A stretch of 64,000 nucleotides of DNA from Ypsolopha sequella (GCA_934047225.1 OW203993.1:25310069-25374068), one strand, 5' to 3'. Counted from the stretch's first letter, positions 1-10,730 are shown. Translations and numbers: made by a program. Notes: generated by a model from the sequence alone, not told the origin.

Positions 1-636
1 ATAGTGTACGTTGCCATAGCAAAGTTTCCATTGGTTTCTGTAAATTAGAACTTAAAAAAAAAAACTAATTTACAGAAACCAATGGAAACTTTGCGATGTC
101 AGTTTACAGAATATATAGGTAATAAGGTTTTGTTGAGTAACTATTGAGTGAATCTTGAAATTAAATGTTCTGTTTCGATTAAGAGGCTATGCGAATTTTA
201 TTTTTGTCACTGTCACTCCAAGCGCAGTGCGATAGGGGCGGATTCAGGGCAAAAGGGAAAAAAGTTGGTTTTATATTTTTATTAAAAACACTAAAATAGC
301 TAGCAAAATTTCAAATATGAAATCTCTAGATATTGTTAAAACACACCTAAATATGTTTGAGTTCTGTATATGGTTCCTATTCGTCAAACGAGGAGAAAAA
401 GTGTGTTTGAAGACCTCATTTCAACAATTATTTCTATCGAGGAAAATTTATCCAAACAGGTTTTCCAATTTGAAAACCCTAGATTATATAGTCAAAATGC
501 ATATACAAGAAATTTATTATAATTTTCCGTGTATTTCATGAAATACACAGAAAAGAAACACCCGTATTTTTTTCGCATGTCACCTTAATTAGAAAAAGGC
601 GAGTTTTTCACAATCTGCCTGCGAAACTGCTCTTAA
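1..636. mobile_element. Partial palindromic TTAA MITE (family B), interrupted by a second MITE
   Basis: The outer part (about 98-178 and 589-632) matches the intact element at 24018-24364, including the GTTTCGATTAATTAG stretch and the terminal CTCTTAA. Positions 16-98 form an inverted repeat around an A-run, with arms of about 29 bp. The left end is rearranged or outside the window. A different MITE is inserted at its internal TTAA. This DNA is intron of the torso-like gene that ends at 1210. Confidence 0.75.
179..588. mobile_element. TTAA-flanked MITE, family A copy 1
   Basis: A 402-bp body lies between two TTAA copies (179-182 and 585-588). The intact family B copy has a single TTAA at the same place (24313-24316), so the duplication is shown directly. 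It is closely similar to 31869-32291. It is the inverted counterpart of 3428-4084, 15681-16270 and 41030-41446: the block with CTATCGA and CTCATTTC here appears there as TCGATAG and GAAATGAG. TTAA targeting is typical of the piggyBac superfamily. The 74-codon ORF inside is not a gene. Confidence 0.85.
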
Positions 637-639
637 GAA

Positions 640-800
640 GCGGCGTAGCGGTAGCTCAGTCGGTAGGACGCCCGACTCTCAATGTTAAGAACCGGCTTCG
701 AATCCTACCGGTTTGAATGACAACTTTAATGCATTTTATTTGTTTTATTACCACTTGCTGACGGTTAAGGAAAACACTGGTTAATACGGTGACAAGGCTC
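640..800 (+). mobile_element. tRNA-derived SINE fragment
   Basis: A box-A-like stretch (TAGCTCAGTCGGTAGG, about 652) is followed about 45 bp later by a box-B-like stretch (GGCTTCGAATCC, about 694), the spacing of a pol III promoter. The anticodon arm pairs poorly, so this is not a working tRNA. The downstream motif GACGGTTAAGGAAAACAC resembles the body of lepidopteran SINEs (family knowledge, not checked). Confidence 0.6.
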
Positions 801-949
801 AGGTTCAAACTCTATCACTTTGGGACGTAAAAACCATCGATGAAAAGAGGGTGTAAAAAGTGTTGACTATTCCAGTGACAGACTAGACTCGGGGACACCT
901 CTGACACCCCTTTAGAGATATATGTCGTAACGATATGTGTAACTTTCAG

Positions 950-1210
950 GTGGCCAGCGGCAACAAAACGGTGGAAAACTGGGCGATGAAACGCCTTCGG
1001 GTCCACTACTACATATTCTCCTACCCAAGTTTATTAAAACTACACGGTGAGCCATCTCTACTAAGGAACCTAGACAATTTACTAGGAAATGAGGCTCTAT
1101 TACAACTGGAATTGAAGACATTATCGCCTGCGTTCAAAGATGTTAAGAAGAAAAAGTGGTTCGAAGAAGTCATAGACAATTATTTGAAATTGTGGGAAAG
1201 TAACATGTGA
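950..1210 (+). CDS. Terminal exon of a torso-like (MACPF) gene, upstream copy
   Basis: This is a 261-nt exon: 86 codons plus a TGA stop. It opens after a good acceptor (CTTTCAG at 943-949) in phase 0. The encoded segment begins VASGNKTVENWA and ends LKLWESNM. It aligns without gaps to the last exon of the second torso-like gene (27417-27677), about 43 of 86 residues identical by hand count, with identical length and start phase. Torso-like is a secreted perforin-like protein; in Drosophila it acts at the egg poles in activating the Torso receptor, and it is linked to growth control. The other exons must lie left of position 1, so the stretch 1-949 is intron. Because it is partial, I cannot say whether the whole gene is intact. 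The call as a paralogue of the second gene is firm; the family name follows from that gene's MACPF exon. Confidence 0.8.
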   Translation: MASGNKTVENWAMKRLRVHYYIFSYPSLLKLHGEPSLLRNLDNLLGNEALLQLELKTLSPAFKDVKKKKWFEEVIDNYLKLWESNM

Positions 1211-2362
1211 TAGTGAATAACGAATAGACTAATAATACTATAATGGACGAAGTTTTGTGTTAATCATACTATACTATTTGATCGATCTTGTTGTGACCTT
1301 TCAAATTTATTTGCACTAAAATTCAACAAATGAAATAATCTACAGTGCTACAAAGCTCTTTTGGAGCATGGATTGGCCGTGACGTGGCCAAAATCGGAAC
1401 TAATGCCGCTATCCTGATAAAACCTAACCCTTGTTTCACAGTTGCGCCCCCTGTCAATGTCATCCAAGCGCCAAAAGAGCGGTTCAGAAAATAGTTCATA
1501 TGCCGTAATGTTGGTAGCAATTATATAATCCAATTCATAGACATCAAATTTGGTTTTATCCAATAATATCGTTTACACGTCGTTGTTGCCAACATTACGG
1601 CATAGAAACTATTTCATAAAACGCGCTATAATAGTTCTGAAGCCTTAATATTATACAGTGAATTGAGGGGATTGGTTGTTCGTTAGACCTAAGTGCCGAT
1701 GGAACGTTTTGATTGGTTATTGCTTATAACGCTTCAGCCTGATACCTCTTGGTTAGTATAAAATATATATTAAGCTATTATTGGTCTCATTGTCAGTCAC
1801 CAATGATAGTTATTATTTCAATATAAAGATCTCCAGACTCCAGTCCAGTCTGGAGTCCAGAGTATAGACAAAATTTCGCCCATTGTACTTACTTCAAAAT
1901 AGTTCTTTTTTAACGAAATTCCATATGTTTGTATACAACGCCATCTATTGGCAACAATTTAAACAAATCAATTATACAATCTAAAATATAAAAAAAACTT
2001 GTAAAATTTGTGGTGCTAATTTGAAGCAAAATTAATTTTTATATAATATTTTAAGTACAATTACAGCCATATATTTGTCTTTATTTGTAAAGAGGTGGTG
2101 CAAGTTGAGAAAAAAAAAGATTATTTAGGAATTGAAAGAAATGTGATCATATTATTTGTAGATAACATATGTATTATATAATGTACTATAGAAATAACAG
2201 GAAAAACAGTGAAAAGTCTACTTAACTTTGTGTATTTTGAATTTTGTAAACAAAACTACATTATATTAAAACTATTTCTATGAAATCATATTATATTCTA
2301 TGAAAGAAATAAATTTCTATGTTTGAACACTTGGCGATTTATCCATCGCAAGGAGATATAAA
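1211..2362. other. Intergenic, no gene seen
   Basis: AT-rich non-coding DNA downstream of the first torso-like gene. It holds small inverted repeats: 1485-1620 (arms containing GCCGTAATGTTGG and its complement) and 1829-1862 (CCAGACT/AGTCTGG). I see no coding potential. Confidence 0.5.
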
Positions 2363-2514
2363 TTAACATTATATCATTGCAGTATAGAAACGCAGAAAGA
2401 AAAGTAAATTTGGTTGTGAGGAGCCCTGAACCGGGATTCGAACCCGTTTCAGAGCCCCTCACCAGATGTACTTTTCTTTCTGCGTTTCTATACTGCAATG
2501 AATAATGTTAATTC
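2363..2514. repeat. Foldback element with a tRNA T-arm at its centre
   Basis: Two arms of about 45-48 bp (left with TGCAGTATAGAAACGCAG, right its complement) enclose about 55 bp. That centre includes GAACCGGGATTCGAACCCG, a perfect T-stem-loop on the minus strand. No A box or acceptor stem is present, so this is not a tRNA gene. It is probably a MITE or an inverted tRNA/SINE remnant. Confidence 0.7.
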
Positions 2515-3427
2515 ACATATATTAACATTTATGCCATAAAAAATAAAAACATTTTACCAGAAATCAAGAACTGTAAGTAAGCGATTTTTTTTGACATGGT
2601 CTTTGTTTTATACAATATTATATACCTAATTAAATTAAATATACAAAATAAACGGTGCAATAATTTTTTAGTATACCTAATTTCTTTGCAAGATCAAACG
2701 AATTAATGCATTTACTTTAAAGGTTTATTTTTTTAGTGAATCAATGTAAATATTTTATTAATTTAAATAATTGAATAAAAAATGTCTGAAATAAGCTTTG
2801 TTTTATTATAAAATGGTTCAGATATATTTTCTGCTAGGTTATGCCCGCGGCTTCGCCCGCATTGATTAATTTTTTCATGTTGTTAAGACTTCATTTATCG
2901 AATTTAAAAAGCACCACCAATCCACTTCATTCCCTTTCCCATTCAATCCACTCATTCCTCGGGATCTCATTCACTCACCGATCCAAACTCAACATGTTAA
3001 AACCTCGCTGTAATACAGTCTAAATATTATTATAAAATAATATATAATTTAGTGAACTATGCGTGTACATAGCACCAGGATTGATCAGGGGACCCCTAGC
3101 CAGCAGCAGAGATAACCAGGAACATCAATATCATCAACTACCTGTAAGTCCCTCCAATTTCCTTTGGTGCTCTCTTTTCACATTTCAAAGCAAAGACACA
3201 ACGACGCTCGATAAATCTAAATTTTAACCACCATACAGTCCACAACATAACACATGTCGTATCGAATCTGTAAATATTTTGCAGACCAGTCATTTTTTAG
3301 TACGCACTTGACTTGACTCTGGTTTGTTTTTGGTTGTCATGTCTAATTTGATCCCCATGTTAAGTGGCTTTGGTGAGGCCGAAGGCCGAGCCGCTTTTCT
3401 GATCGACACAATTTTTTGTTATCTGAA
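2515..3427. other. Intergenic, no gene seen
   Basis: AT-rich. Around 2840 there is a short GCCCGCGGCTTCGCCCGC segment common in lepidopteran dispersed repeats. Around 3370 there is a GGCCGAAGGCCGAGCCGC stretch, echoed near 4160. Nothing else is recognisable. Confidence 0.45.
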
Positions 3428-4084
3428 TTAAGGCGCTACAGAAAAAAAATCGACACTAAGAACTTGCATATCTACTTCGGTAAATAATGTATTATTTTGA
3501 TAAAATGGTATATTATTTTTGGATTCTTTTTCTAGGGACCTGTTAAAACAGAAACGCAATTGGAGAAATTCGGCTCGATAGAAATATTTATTGAAATGAG
3601 GTCTTTTTCGACACCAATTCTCCTGCCCCCCTATTCTGTATCTTTGGTTGCCAACTGAACTAGGTGCCTATCATCAAAAACATAGATAAAAACTGAAATT
3701 TCAACATTGCCTTTAGTGGGTATTGAACAATTAACAATCTGTGTCGTCACTTCAAGTGTTAACATATCCTTAGGAAATCGGAATTCGATAGTATATCTAT
3801 GTTATTGATGATAGACACCCAGTCTAGAAGGCAACTAGAGATACACAATAGGCCCGCTGGTCTGACCATTTAGAATGACATATGGACTGCAATTATATTT
3901 TATGAGATGGGTTTTAACGGTATCTAGGACCTGGTTAAACGAAATTTTGATAGCATCTTTAGTACATTTTAAATTAATAAAAAACCGACTTTTTCCTACT
4001 TTTCCACGAATCCGTCCTTCTTGCATTGACGGTTTTTTCGCATATGGAGTAACAGGGACGCTAAAACTTTACATATCGCCTTAA
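3428..4084. mobile_element. TTAA-flanked MITE, family A copy 2
   Basis: TTAA at 3428-3431 and 4081-4084; terminal GGCG...CGCC. Same orientation and closely similar to the copy at 15681-16270, but it carries its own nested palindromic insert (3628-3846). Confidence 0.8.
3628..3846. mobile_element. Palindromic MITE nested in family A copy 2
   Basis: Inverted arms (CTGTATCTTTGGTTGCC... near the left end, GGCAACTAGAGATACA near the right) break the copy exactly where 15681-16270 reads through without interruption (CCAATTCTTCTGG). That copy therefore serves as the empty site. Confidence 0.65.
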
Positions 4085-5012
4085 TACTCTGCTAATGTGT
4101 GTTTGGCGGTCTTTGATAACTGATTTAATCCCCTAGTATAGATATAGTATGTTTGGCGAGACTGAAAGCCGAGCCGCGTCTTTGAACCACAATATTTCTT
4201 GTTCACCTTATAACAGACCCTTTAGATACTTACATAGAATTCTCCATAACTGAAAGTGGAATTATTTACCATAATATTTTCCGGGTTTTGTACCCGTATT
4301 TGTGTGGTGGTACGGCCCTTGGCCGGTTTTTACCTTCTATGTAGGTACATAATATTATGCCTGTAGTAGATTAGTGTATAATTATACGTATGATAAAATA
4401 ATTTGAGACATTGGTTATGTACTTCACTATTATGAGCACAAATAAAGGCATTGGATACAGTCCATTCTACCATAAACGCATTGGCATAGTCAGGAAGTTT
4501 CTCAATAAAAAACTAAACATTCAAAAGTAGTACGATAACTTGCGCCGAAATCTGTCTACATTTTTCTATGTATTTTCATGTATTTCGGTCGTAAATATAC
4601 CTAATATTTAATGTCTGTTAGCAGGAACAAAAATCAGATCAAATTATTCTAGGTTCAACAAACCCTTATCCAAATATGTTTGCTTTGCTGATAATTTTGC
4701 AAAGTAAGCAGTGATAATAATAGACCGTCGGCGTACAGTCGGTAACCCTATGTTATCGGGTAACACGATGTGACCAATTCATAGTGGTTTAGAGAAAAAA
4801 AATGTACATTATAATAAACAGGGTTGGCTAGGGGCAACCTGGAGCGTTTTGTAAAGTCAAAAGCAAAAACGTCACAGATATTCTGATAAAATACCTCGCA
4901 TACCTAGGGTTCCGTATTGAGGATGATAAAATTATTTTTTGTCATTTTTTTTTCGTGAATTTCTCAACCGCTTTATTTTTCCTGTAATCTTTACGTAAAC
5001 ACATATTACCAT

Positions 5013-5480
5013 TGAGCACGCGATATGACGGCAGTGCTTTGTATCACCATAGGTTTTAAAAAAATAGCGGGAAGTGAAGAGAAATAAATTACGAAGATGA
5101 AAGATCTGACCTTGGGAAGGAGCTGCATGCACCACAAACCACGCTTCGCCTGAGCCACCAAGTCTCTGGTGTTCTCCAAGATGGTTTTCTTCTTCCTCTT
5201 CGTGCCTGGTTGCGCTCTTCTCGGCTAGTCTTCTTCGTAATAGTAATAGATGAAAATGAGGCGCACAGCGGGTGCGATCTCAAAATGGCGGGCGGTAGGG
5301 TCGAGGTAGGACCTAGTCGAATGACAATCAGCGTAGACCTCCGGCGTGAAAGGCTTCTGATTGACGACTGACTGATTTGCGTCCAAAACTAAGCGGGTGG
5401 AGATGCAGCGAAAATGACAGTTGAAAATATTAATTCACAACTACCCCGCAGTATGAGAGCCACAAGAAGTGGCGCGAACA
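5013..5480 (-). repeat. 3' LTR of the BEL/Pao element
   Basis: 468 bp, starting TGAGCACGCG and ending GGCGCGAACA on the plus strand. By eye identical to 10259-10726. The 64-codon minus-strand ORF inside recurs in the other LTR and is not a gene. Confidence 0.95.
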
Positions 5481-5493
5481 TTTGCCCCCGGCG
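5481..5493 (-). promoter_or_regulatory. Polypurine tract of the BEL/Pao element
   Basis: On the minus strand CGCCGGGGGCAAA lies directly before the 3' LTR (TGTTCGCG...). This is the normal position for the plus-strand DNA primer. A similar purine stretch lies at about 5561-5580. Confidence 0.65.
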
Positions 5494-5580
5494 TTAAAAC
5501 CATTGGTTTTAAAATAAGAATAGAAAAGTAAAAATAAGACAGAGAATAACGAAATTTTGAAGCGGGGGCAAAGAAAGGAG

Positions 5581-8500
5581 TTATTGAGATGGGAGAGGGC
5601 AAAGACGCACGACAGGTCGTTTGTAAACACCTGTCGTCGTTTTGACAGAAGCTACCCTAATGACATTATCTTTGCCAGGGTATACAGCTACAATAACACC
5701 GAGCGGCCATTGAAGCGGTGGAGTGTTATCGGTAACTACAACGACAACAGATCCAATTTTGATTGGGTTGGAAGGTGTATTCCATTTTCCTCTAGACTGG
5801 AGAAGATGGAGATAATCATTCTTCCATCGCCTTGCGAACGATTCTACCATTTGATCAAGCAACGCGTAGCGACGTAATAAATTAACTGGCTCATCAGCCA
5901 CCTTACAAGCGGGTAATTCTTTTAAAGGAGTTGACATCAGAAAATGTGCAGGAGTTAACGCGCTAAGTTCAGATGGATCTTCACTCAGCAGCGTAAGCGG
6001 ACGAGAATTTATGACACATTCTATTTGCGTAACTACAGTTAATAATTCTTCGTAGGTCAACAGTTGAGTACCTACTACTCTATGCAAATGCGTCTTAAAT
6101 CCTTTGACATATATCTCATAATGTCCCCCAAAATGTGGGCTACGTGGAATATTAAATTTCCATTGTATTCTATGATCGGCAAGTTCATTCGCGAAAGACG
6201 TTTTAAATTCTTCGGAGTTTGTCAAATTGTAAATTTCTGAGAGGGCATTTCTAGCGCCTACAAAGTTCGTAGCATTATCTGAATATGCGAAAGACACTGC
6301 TCCACGTCTAGATAAAAAACGTTTGAACGCGGAAAGAAAAGTGTTCGTGCTAAGATCAGTTGCCAATTCAACGTGAACTGCACGAGTCACCAGGCATACA
6401 AATATGCAGAGGTAACATTTGACGGGACGGACTCCACGTTTTCGATACGGAGTGATACTGATAGGACCACAATAATCCACAGCGCAGTGGACAAAAGCTT
6501 TAGCCTCATTAACGCGGCATGATGGTAAATCTGCCATGAAAGGGAAGGTTTGTCTCGGCTTCGCCTTAAAACAATAATTGCAGCTATGTATTACGCGACG
6601 AACAATATTTCGACAGGAAAGTATCCAAAATTTTTGGCGGATTATTGACATTAAAGCCACTGGTCCAGTGTGACAATTTTTGCGATGATAATGAATGATA
6701 ATCAATTCGACAATATGATTTTTACGAGGTAACAACACAGGGTGTTGTTGATCGAACGTCATGTCTGTGTTGCGAAGTCGACCACCAACGCGTAACAATC
6801 CATTTTTATCTAAAAATGGCGATAGTCGATTTAAAGCGGGAGAACAAAGTTTATTTGACTTTAATCTTTTTATTTCATCAAGAAAATAAAATGCTTGAAG
6901 AGCTTTAATCAATGCAACTTCAGCGAAATCCATATCGGTAGCGGTAAAAATATTAGAGCGCGGTAAAATACGTAAAAATCGGTATATGTAAATGATTGTG
7001 TGTAAAAGCACAAGCCATGACGAAATTCTTTCCGAAAGAGAAAGAAGAGGATGCGGTTCTTCATTACTAAAAGCGGGAAGAGAAATTGTTTTTGATTCCG
7101 GCAAGTTTTCTTCAATAGAAGCTGATTCTATTGTTTTGATTGGCCACTCTTTAGCGTCCAGATAAAGCCAAGCAGGTCCAGTGAACCAGAGCGGGTGACT
7201 CATCAACTGCGTGGGAGTGAGACCACGGGAAAGACAGTCGCTCGGGTTTATTTCATACAAGCGGAAGTCAAGTAAAATTAAAAACAAATCGTTTTGCAAA
7301 TTAGCACCTGTGTGCAGCGTGTCATTTAATGAGACACGAGTACCATCAGCGGAGTCAGTCTTAGTACTGGCATTCATACAAATACGCACCTTTGTCGTTG
7401 ATTTATCAACACGCACTACGGGATGATGCGGAATATAATAACCAAGAGATAATTGGTCATCATTATGAAGCGGGGATATGTAACCTTTAGTTAGGTATTC
7501 ATTTATTATATTGTTATACTCGGAACGTAAATCTGCGTTAGAAACAAACCTACGCTCAAGAGACATAAAACACTTTTTTGCGTGATGGTACGAGTTTCCT
7601 AGTATGTTAGGATTCCGTGCGAACGGTAAAGAAACCGAATAGCGACCAGCGGGGTCACGTGACACATTGTTAATAAATAATTTTTCACATTCATCATTTG
7701 CGGGACTAGAAGCAGGTTCACAATGCACCTCTTCTAATTGCCAAAATTTTTGTAAAATAAAATCTATTGGCGGTTCAATCTCCATATAAGAGCATAACGA
7801 AATTGAACATGCGGTATTTTGGTAAACAGGCGTATTACCAATTAGCGTAAAACCGAAGATGGTCTGAAATCCCGTCGGCGTACCCGGGGGACCAGAGACG
7901 CGGCCTGATAACAAGATATCCGCGAATAAAGATGCACCGATAAGAATATCAATCTCACCCGGTAAGTAAAATGTTTCATCAGCAAGTGTGATATCTTTTA
8001 AATACGAAAGCGTAGACAAATCCACCTGCACCGATGGTAAGTTGTCGGTAATACGGTCGATTACATAAGTGTCAAGCGAAATTGAAACCGAATCATCAAA
8101 TCGTGAAAACAATTTAAGGTTTGTCGCACCCTTAATTGGGTTTGATGAAGAGCCGATGCCCTTAACAAAAGCGCGGGGAATTTTCTCATATTTTAAGTTA
8201 AGCTTCTCACAACAGGAAACCGTCGAAAAACTGGATTGTGACGCAGGGTCGCAGAGCGCACGTAGACGGACAGACATACCGTTAGAATCTTTCACGATCA
8301 CTTGAATTGTACCTAAAAGGCATGTTTCATTACGCTGCGAGTTAGGCTGTAAGTTACATAAAGAAATATTATTACTCGCAGTTGGTACGGATTGAGAATC
8401 ATTAGTCATATGTTCTGTGTTAGTCGCCGATACGGCAGGATCCACCAACCTCGAAGATTGCGTATGTGTGCGTGGAGACACGGTAATATTTTGACCAAGC

Positions 8501-9795
8501 GCGGTGTGAGTATTCATCACATTTTGTTTGCGGCACAACATCGAATGGTGTTTACAATTACAATGGCGGCAATTATAAGACGATTTACAAGCGGAATTGT
8601 TATGCGTAATACTTAAACAATTGGTGCAACCGTTATTAGATTTGATGAACTGAAATCTTTTCTCGATATCTAGTTTCACAAATTCGGGACACTTATATAA
8701 ATTATAGTGTTTTAATTGTTTACATAGCGGACAACAATTATTATTGGTCGAAGCGGAGACAAAAGCATGGGTTGACTTGGTACTGTACCCGGTTTTGTTG
8801 TTATTATTATTAACGGAGCGGTTCGGAGCGGGAGCGGTAATTGCGGGTGCAGTGCGGTTCAGTATCTTAGTTTGTTCCCGTAAAAATGATATTAATTCAT
8901 CATAATGGGGTAAATCGGAACCACGTTTAAACATTTCAAATGAACGAGCGGTTTCAACATCAAGTTTTTTAAGGGCCAAATACATAAGGATAAAATCCGA
9001 AAGATCTTTAATATTCAGCGATTTTAAACACGAAACAGCGGAACAGAACTTGTCTAAAAACAAGTCCAAGTTTTTTGAACTAGCGGTAGTTAAAGGGCGA
9101 AATTCAAACATTTGATCCAAATAAGTAGTGGCTAAACTACGCGAGTCTTGAAAAGTAGAAACGAGTGTTTTCCAGATTATGTCGTAGTTAGTTGCGTTCG
9201 GTGTGATTCCAGAACAAATCGAAAGTGCCCGGCCAGAAAGTTTACCCATCAGGTATTGTACTCGTTCGTTGTCGGTCAAGTCCGGATTATCGTGAATCGT
9301 GGTTTTAAATGTTTCATAGAATGTTGGCCACATAGTAGCTTCACCAGAAAAACCAACGAGTTCCAGTTTTGGAAGCTTGATAGTAGGTTTTTTGGGACAT
9401 TCCATGTCACGTGGAGCTTTAACTTTAGAGTCAGCCGATTTCGAAGAATGTGATAACTTCCGGTTGATGTATTTGCAATGGGAGTAAAGATCCTCAAAAG
9501 CTGACCAACTTTGATAATTTGGTTCAAAATTAGGATTTATCAATACCTCTGTGTCATTAATTTCATCTATGATTACATGAATTTCTGAGCGTACAGTATC
9601 CAAAGTTTCGACATTGGCCATAAACAATTCTGCCGAAGAAACATCCTCTAAAGCGGTTTTAGAAAAGTCATAAACTCTCTGAAGGCGATTAAACAATTCT
9701 TGCCTTTTATTTTTAAGCTTCTTTAAACTATACGACATCTTTAATTTTGTAGCTTCTGCGGAATTTGGCATGTTATATAGTACAAAGTTAGGCAA
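5581..9795 (-). CDS. BEL/Pao Gag-Pol polyprotein with an in-frame RT/RNase H deletion
   Basis: 1404 aa in one uninterrupted frame. In order: a Gag domain of the DUF1759 type (about residues 140-300); Cys/His knuckles (CCPLC..., about 355-425); a retropepsin-like domain with LCDPASQSSF (about 515-540); the start of the RT module with VRICMNASTKT (about 790-843). It then jumps straight to YEINPSDCLSRGLT, which normally lies at the end of RNase H. The rest continues with an H2C2 zinc domain (about 1015-1075), an integrase core whose D, D and E positions are visible (HCAVDYCG, SDNATNF, GHYEIYV), and a C-terminal DUF5641-like tail. The finger, palm and YxDD motifs of RT and all of RNase H are absent, so the protein is several hundred residues shorter than usual for BEL. 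The join is at about 7260 and keeps the frame. It should make particles and integrate DNA but cannot copy RNA by itself (inference). Confidence 0.93.
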   Translation of the reverse strand: MPNFVLYNMPNSAEATKLKMSYSLKKLKNKRQELFNRLQRVYDFSKTALEDVSSAELFMANVETLDTVRSEIHVIIDEINDTEVLINPNFEPNYQSWSAFEDLYSHCKYINRKLSHSSKSADSKVKAPRDMECPKKPTIKLPKLELVGFSGEATMWPTFYETFKTTIHDNPDLTDNERVQYLMGKLSGRALSICSGITPNATNYDIIWKTLVSTFQDSRSLATTYLDQMFEFRPLTTASSKNLDLFLDKFCSAVSCLKSLNIKDLSDFILMYLALKKLDVETARSFEMFKRGSDLPHYDELISFLREQTKILNRTAPAITAPAPNRSVNNNNNKTGYSTKSTHAFVSASTNNNCCPLCKQLKHYNLYKCPEFVKLDIEKRFQFIKSNNGCTNCLSITHNNSACKSSYNCRHCNCKHHSMLCRKQNVMNTHTALGQNITVSPRTHTQSSRLVDPAVSATNTEHMTNDSQSVPTASNNISLCNLQPNSQRNETCLLGTIQVIVKDSNGMSVRLRALCDPASQSSFSTVSCCEKLNLKYEKIPRAFVKGIGSSSNPIKGATNLKLFSRFDDSVSISLDTYVIDRITDNLPSVQVDLSTLSYLKDITLADETFYLPGEIDILIGASLFADILLSGRVSGPPGTPTGFQTIFGFTLIGNTPVYQNTACSISLCSYMEIEPPIDFILQKFWQLEEVHCEPASSPANDECEKLFINNVSRDPAGRYSVSLPFARNPNILGNSYHHAKKCFMSLERRFVSNADLRSEYNNIINEYLTKGYISPLHNDDQLSLGYYIPHHPVVRVDKSTTKVRICMNASTKTDSADGTRVSLNDTLHTGANLQNDLFLILLDFRLYEINPSDCLSRGLTPTQLMSHPLWFTGPAWLYLDAKEWPIKTIESASIEENLPESKTISLPAFSNEEPHPLLSLSERISSWLVLLHTIIYIYRFLRILPRSNIFTATDMDFAEVALIKALQAFYFLDEIKRLKSNKLCSPALNRLSPFLDKNGLLRVGGRLRNTDMTFDQQHPVLLPRKNHIVELIIIHYHRKNCHTGPVALMSIIRQKFWILSCRNIVRRVIHSCNYCFKAKPRQTFPFMADLPSCRVNEAKAFVHCAVDYCGPISITPYRKRGVRPVKCYLCIFVCLVTRAVHVELATDLSTNTFLSAFKRFLSRRGAVSFAYSDNATNFVGARNALSEIYNLTNSEEFKTSFANELADHRIQWKFNIPRSPHFGGHYEIYVKGFKTHLHRVVGTQLLTYEELLTVVTQIECVINSRPLTLLSEDPSELSALTPAHFLMSTPLKELPACKVADEPVNLLRRYALLDQMVESFARRWKNDYLHLLQSRGKWNTPSNPIKIGSVVVVVTDNTPPLQWPLGVIVAVYPGKDNVIRVASVKTTTGVYKRPVVRLCPLPSQ

Positions 9796-10234
9796 GTATC
9801 GGAACTATCGAAAGTTTTATACTGACTACAACATAGAATAGTGCTAATGAGTTAGAGATAACACGGGCGGCGGACGAACCTGTGTACGAGTACCTCTCGA
9901 TAATATTAAGAATTAGCAGGTAGGCAGATAATATTTTCTGTGAAATGATCAAATGGTATAATCGCAGCGGATAAATTAACAGAATGGCGTATTTCACTGT
10001 AGATAATTTACAATTTCCAGTATATAGGAAATGGAATCACTAATATTTTGACGAATGCGGGGTTTTAATGCATAGATAATGCAAATAAGAGCGGGAATGC
10101 GGGGTAATACTGCGGGCAGAGTGAAAATTAGAGCGGAATTCACGTGTTCTTTAGACAAAGAACATGAAGATAGCGGTTGGAAATACCAAAAAATGGTTAT
10201 AGATCGCAGATCAAAGGGCCTAAAATGGATCTAG

Positions 10235-10252
10235 ATCCGGCTCGAATGGCCA
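10235..10252 (-). promoter_or_regulatory. Primer-binding site, resembles the tRNA-Tyr 3' end
   Basis: On the minus strand TGGCCATTCGAGCCGGAT begins six bases inside the 5' LTR. Its complement ends in CCA and matches the 3' end of insect tRNA-Tyr (ATCCGGCTCGAA..CCA) as I recall it, at about 16 of 18 positions. Confidence 0.6.
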
Positions 10253-10258
10253 AAAAAA

Positions 10259-10726
10259 TGAGCACGCGATATGACGGCAGTGCTTTGTATCACCATAGGT
10301 TTTAAAAAAATAGCGGGAAGTGAAGAGAAATAAATTACGAAGATGAAAGATCTGACCTTGGGAAGGAGCTGCATGCACCACAAACCACGCTTCGCCTGAG
10401 CCACCAAGTCTCTGGTGTTCTCCAAGATGGTTTTCTTCTTCCTCTTCGTGCCTGGTTGCGCTCTTCTCGGCTAGTCTTCTTCGTAATAGTAATAGATGAA
10501 AATGAGGCGCACAGCGGGTGCGATCTCAAAATGGCGGGCGGTAGGGTCGAGGTAGGACCTAGTCGAATGACAATCAGCGTAGACCTCCGGCGTGAAAGGC
10601 TTCTGATTGACGACTGACTGATTTGCGTCCAAAACTAAGCGGGTGGAGATGCAGCGAAAATGACAGTTGAAAATATTAATTCACAACTACCCCGCAGTAT
10701 GAGAGCCACAAGAAGTGGCGCGAACA
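10259..10726 (-). repeat. 5' LTR of the BEL/Pao element
   Basis: 468 bp, by eye identical to 5013-5480; followed by the target duplication ACCAT. On the minus strand this LTR drives the element. Confidence 0.95.
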
Positions 10727-10730
10727 ACCA

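Larger units (their letters stand above)
5013..10726 (-). mobile_element. BEL/Pao LTR retrotransposon, RT-deleted, recently inserted
   Basis: A 5714-bp element on the minus strand, with 468-bp LTRs (5013-5480 and 10259-10726) in which I see no difference. The LTRs end TG...CA. The 5-bp target duplication ACCAT is present at 5008-5012 and 10727-10731. A primer-binding site and a purine tract lie where expected. The internal region is one open frame (5581-9795) with Gag, protease and integrase modules but almost no reverse transcriptase. Identical LTRs and an open frame point to recent movement, presumably using RT supplied by a relative (inference). Confidence 0.95.

Noticed and set aside
652..715. 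Functional tRNA gene
   Set aside because: Anticodon arm and acceptor stem do not pair; the following sequence looks like a SINE body.
2420..2450. tRNA gene
   Set aside because: Only the T-arm is present, in the tip of a foldback.
5089..5283. 64-codon ORF repeated at 10335-10529
   Set aside because: Both are the same stretch of the two LTRs, with no known product.
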